Assembly (NCBI GenBank): GCA_017655985.1 | Contig: JACJVS010000002.1 | Location: forward strand, 1,240,001-1,304,000 | Reading direction: 5' to 3' | Origin: Incumbomyces delicatus | Lineage: Eukaryota > Ascomycota > Eurotiomycetes > Chaetothyriales > Trichomeriaceae | DNA: 64,000 nucleotides | In this document: positions 62,541 to 64,000 of the stretch, piece after piece | How positions within the stretch are numbered: position 1 is the stretch's first letter | Layout of the letters: every line of letters starts with the position of its first letter | Made by a program: the position numbers and the translations under genes | The notes under the pieces: model-generated | What the model was told of the DNA's origin: nothing | Database searches by the model: none | What the model saw: only the letters and a program-made list of their open reading frames with translations

Positions 62541-63959
62541 CTACTTGCTCTCTCCATTCTGACTTTCTCTTGAGGCACTTCTGTACCACTCCTCGTCGCG
62601 TTCTGCTTCGCGCTTCTCCTGTCGTCTCTGCAACAAGTACGTGGCGATGGTCACAATGAGCAAGAATAGGCCCATGCCAATCATGGCCCAGTTTCCTTTG
62701 TACCAATCTGGTCCCTGAGTTGCGTTGTAGAACAAAATGCTCCAAAACATATACACGGCGATGCTAAACATGTTCATGCTCGCAAGAACGACTGATCTCT
62801 GTGCATCGTCACCTCGTGTAAGGTCGTTTGCCCATGCAAACATTACGGTTTGGCCAGCAAACTGGCAGCCGTTCATGATGAGAGCAGCGAATTTAGCTCC
62901 CCTCGTTGGTGGTCTGAGCATGAGAGCACCCGATGTGATAGCCGTGAAAGACAGAATAATTCCTACGTGCCATCGATTCTGTCGCGGATTGTAGTCACTA
63001 TACCAGCCTAGCAACAGTGTAGCCACAATGCCCATCCCTGACACTGCTGTCGGGATGTAGTTCACCTCCTCTATGGAAAAATCACCGGTCGATCTGAGCC
63101 ATAACTGCATTATCGCGTTGCTAGAGTACATCTCTGTATTGCTGTTCGCAAGCCACAGAAGGACAAATGCCCAAAAGTGCCAGGACCCGAGAACGCGTCG
63201 TATGAGAGAGAAGCCCAGCAAGCCACGTTGTTTGGAAACTTCCGGTAGTCTTTCAACGGCCAGTTTTCGCTCTTCAGCATTGAGGTAGCGAGCCGACGTT
63301 GACAATGGCGTGTCTGGGAAGCACAGGAAGCCGTAAATAGCGATTGGGAAAGTTATCAGGAAATCGATAACGAAAAGCCACCGGAAGCCTGCAAATCCAG
63401 CGCTGCCGTCAAGGTTGGTATGTATGGCCCCTTGCATGATTCCGCTGAACATGGTTCCGGCGAGACCAGAACTTGTGAAGATTGCCGTTCGCTTACCTAT
63501 TTCAGACGGCTTGTACCAAGCACCTAGAATCCAATGAACACCAACAAAGCATGACGCTTCGAAGAATGCTTGGAAAAACCGAATGACCATGATCTGCGTG
63601 GGCGACGTGGTGAATGCCGTACCAAGCGTAAAGAAGCCCCAGATGAGGCAGGTCGTGGGTAGCCATATGCGAGGTCGTACTTTTTGTAGGATCAGGTTAT
63701 TTGGGATCTGGCCAAGCAGATAACCACCATAGAAGATGGTATTGATCTGATTGAGCTGCGTGCCCTTGAAGTCCAGAGCTTCTCTCATACCACTGACATA
63801 CGCATTGTTCAAGTTTGCGCGATCAAGATAATTGCACCAATACATCAGACAAACATAAGTTAAGATGAAGAAGTCAATCTTTAAGATAAGATGTCGTTCT
63901 GCTTTGGTAGAAGCAGGGACGCCCCAGACGACCTCGCGAAGTTTGCGTAAAATCGCCAT
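62541..63959 (-). CDS. MFS transporter, allantoate/pantothenate permease type
   Basis: A single exon of 472 aa from the ATG at 63959 (MAILRKLREVVWGVP), the start expected in this family; an in-frame GTG lies three codons earlier. Twelve membrane segments can be placed. After TM1 comes C-N-Y-L-D-R-A-N-L-N-N-A-Y-V-S-G-M, the signature of the Dal5/anion:cation symporter group, close to the pantothenate carriers Fen2/Liz1. R-F-F-Q-A-F-F-E-A-S-C-F in TM4-5, a central cytosolic loop (about 200-260) and G-W-Y-S-D-Y after TM8 are as usual. The tail is a charged helix (R-R-Q-E-K-R-E-A-E-R-D-E-E-W). It should import a small carboxylate or vitamin across the plasma membrane with protons. The substrate cannot be fixed from sequence; pantothenate, biotin, nicotinate or allantoate are candidates. 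The promoter lies past the right edge. Confidence 0.87.
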   Translation of the reverse strand: MAILRKLREVVWGVPASTKAERHLILKIDFFILTYVCLMYWCNYLDRANLNNAYVSGMREALDFKGTQLNQINTIFYGGYLLGQIPNNLILQKVRPRIWLPTTCLIWGFFTLGTAFTTSPTQIMVIRFFQAFFEASCFVGVHWILGAWYKPSEIGKRTAIFTSSGLAGTMFSGIMQGAIHTNLDGSAGFAGFRWLFVIDFLITFPIAIYGFLCFPDTPLSTSARYLNAEERKLAVERLPEVSKQRGLLGFSLIRRVLGSWHFWAFVLLWLANSNTEMYSSNAIMQLWLRSTGDFSIEEVNYIPTAVSGMGIVATLLLGWYSDYNPRQNRWHVGIILSFTAITSGALMLRPPTRGAKFAALIMNGCQFAGQTVMFAWANDLTRGDDAQRSVVLASMNMFSIAVYMFWSILFYNATQGPDWYKGNWAMIGMGLFLLIVTIATYLLQRRQEKREAERDEEWYRSASRESQNGESK

Positions 63960-64000
63960 CGCCGCCACTGGGAATTGGAAGTCCGAGCAAGTGAATAGAT

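Noticed and set aside
62541..63959. Possibility that the transporter belongs to a secondary-metabolite or resistance cluster
   Set aside because: Its motifs are those of nutrient/vitamin carriers and the neighbours are a tRNA and RAT1.
1..64000. Transposons, CRISPR arrays, rRNA genes
   Set aside because: No transposase, reverse transcriptase, long terminal repeat, spaced-repeat array or rRNA sequence was seen on either strand.

Overview
The window is nuclear DNA of a filamentous ascomycete (Pezizomycotina). Genes are intron-poor. Introns are mostly 47-102 bp, with GTRNGT-like donors, CTNAC-type branch sites and YAG acceptors. The protein families are fungal: ChAP/exomer, Hir3, Gfd2-like, DUF7704, a hybrid histidine kinase, a Dal5-type transporter. 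Intergenic DNA carries short palindromic words (TACTTCGTAC, ACTCCGTA, CCTAGGTAGGTA) common in such genomes. A member of Eurotiomycetes (perhaps Chaetothyriales) is a guess from overall character, not a demonstrated assignment.

Layout. 0-3 kb: first exon of an E2 ubiquitin-conjugating enzyme cut by the left edge (-), then a ChAP exomer subunit (-). 3.5-9.5 kb: HIR3 (+). 10.7-14.6 kb: a DUF7704 membrane protein (-) divergent from an F-box/WD40 protein (+). 15-17.8 kb: COG8 (+) and a LENG1/CIR-N protein (-), whose stop codons are 75 bp apart. 18.4-22.2 kb: SEC18/NSF (+) and a small unknown protein (+). 23.7-27 kb: a short NIF3-type domain protein (-) and KXD1 (-), separated by gene-poor DNA. 29.2-34.9 kb: a large cytosolic hybrid histidine kinase (-). 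36.4-42.3 kb: a TM9SF nonaspanin (-), an NCS-1/Frq1 calcium sensor with four exons (-), and proteasome subunit RPN6 (-), which is divergent from SOF1 (+, 42.7-44.1 kb). 45.2-51.1 kb: a Ser/Thr-rich single-pass membrane protein (-) and an ING-type PHD protein (-), divergent from a Gfd2-like DEDDh nuclease (+, 51.8-54.3 kb). 54.6-61.6 kb: USO1 (-) divergent from RAT1/XRN2 (+). 61.9-62.0 kb: an intron-containing tRNA (-). 62.5-64 kb: an MFS transporter of the allantoate/pantothenate type (-).

These are mostly core housekeeping genes, not an accessory island. Several serve membrane traffic: exomer, COG8, Sec18, KXD1, TM9SF, NCS-1 and Uso1. Others serve chromatin and RNA: Hir3, ING, LENG1, Sof1, Rat1. 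I resolved exon structures from splice signals plus reading-frame and family continuity. These give tiny 5' exons (3 bp in SOF1, 8 bp in LENG1, 11 bp in NCS-1). I found no mobile element with coding capacity, no CRISPR array, no secondary-metabolite cluster and no clear novel system. The most interesting points are a Lys-to-Thr change in the Sec18 D2 Walker A motif, a PHD finger lacking its last cysteine, a uORF whose stop overlaps the histidine-kinase start, a stand-alone NIF3 middle domain, and a perfect CArG palindrome beside the tRNA terminator.
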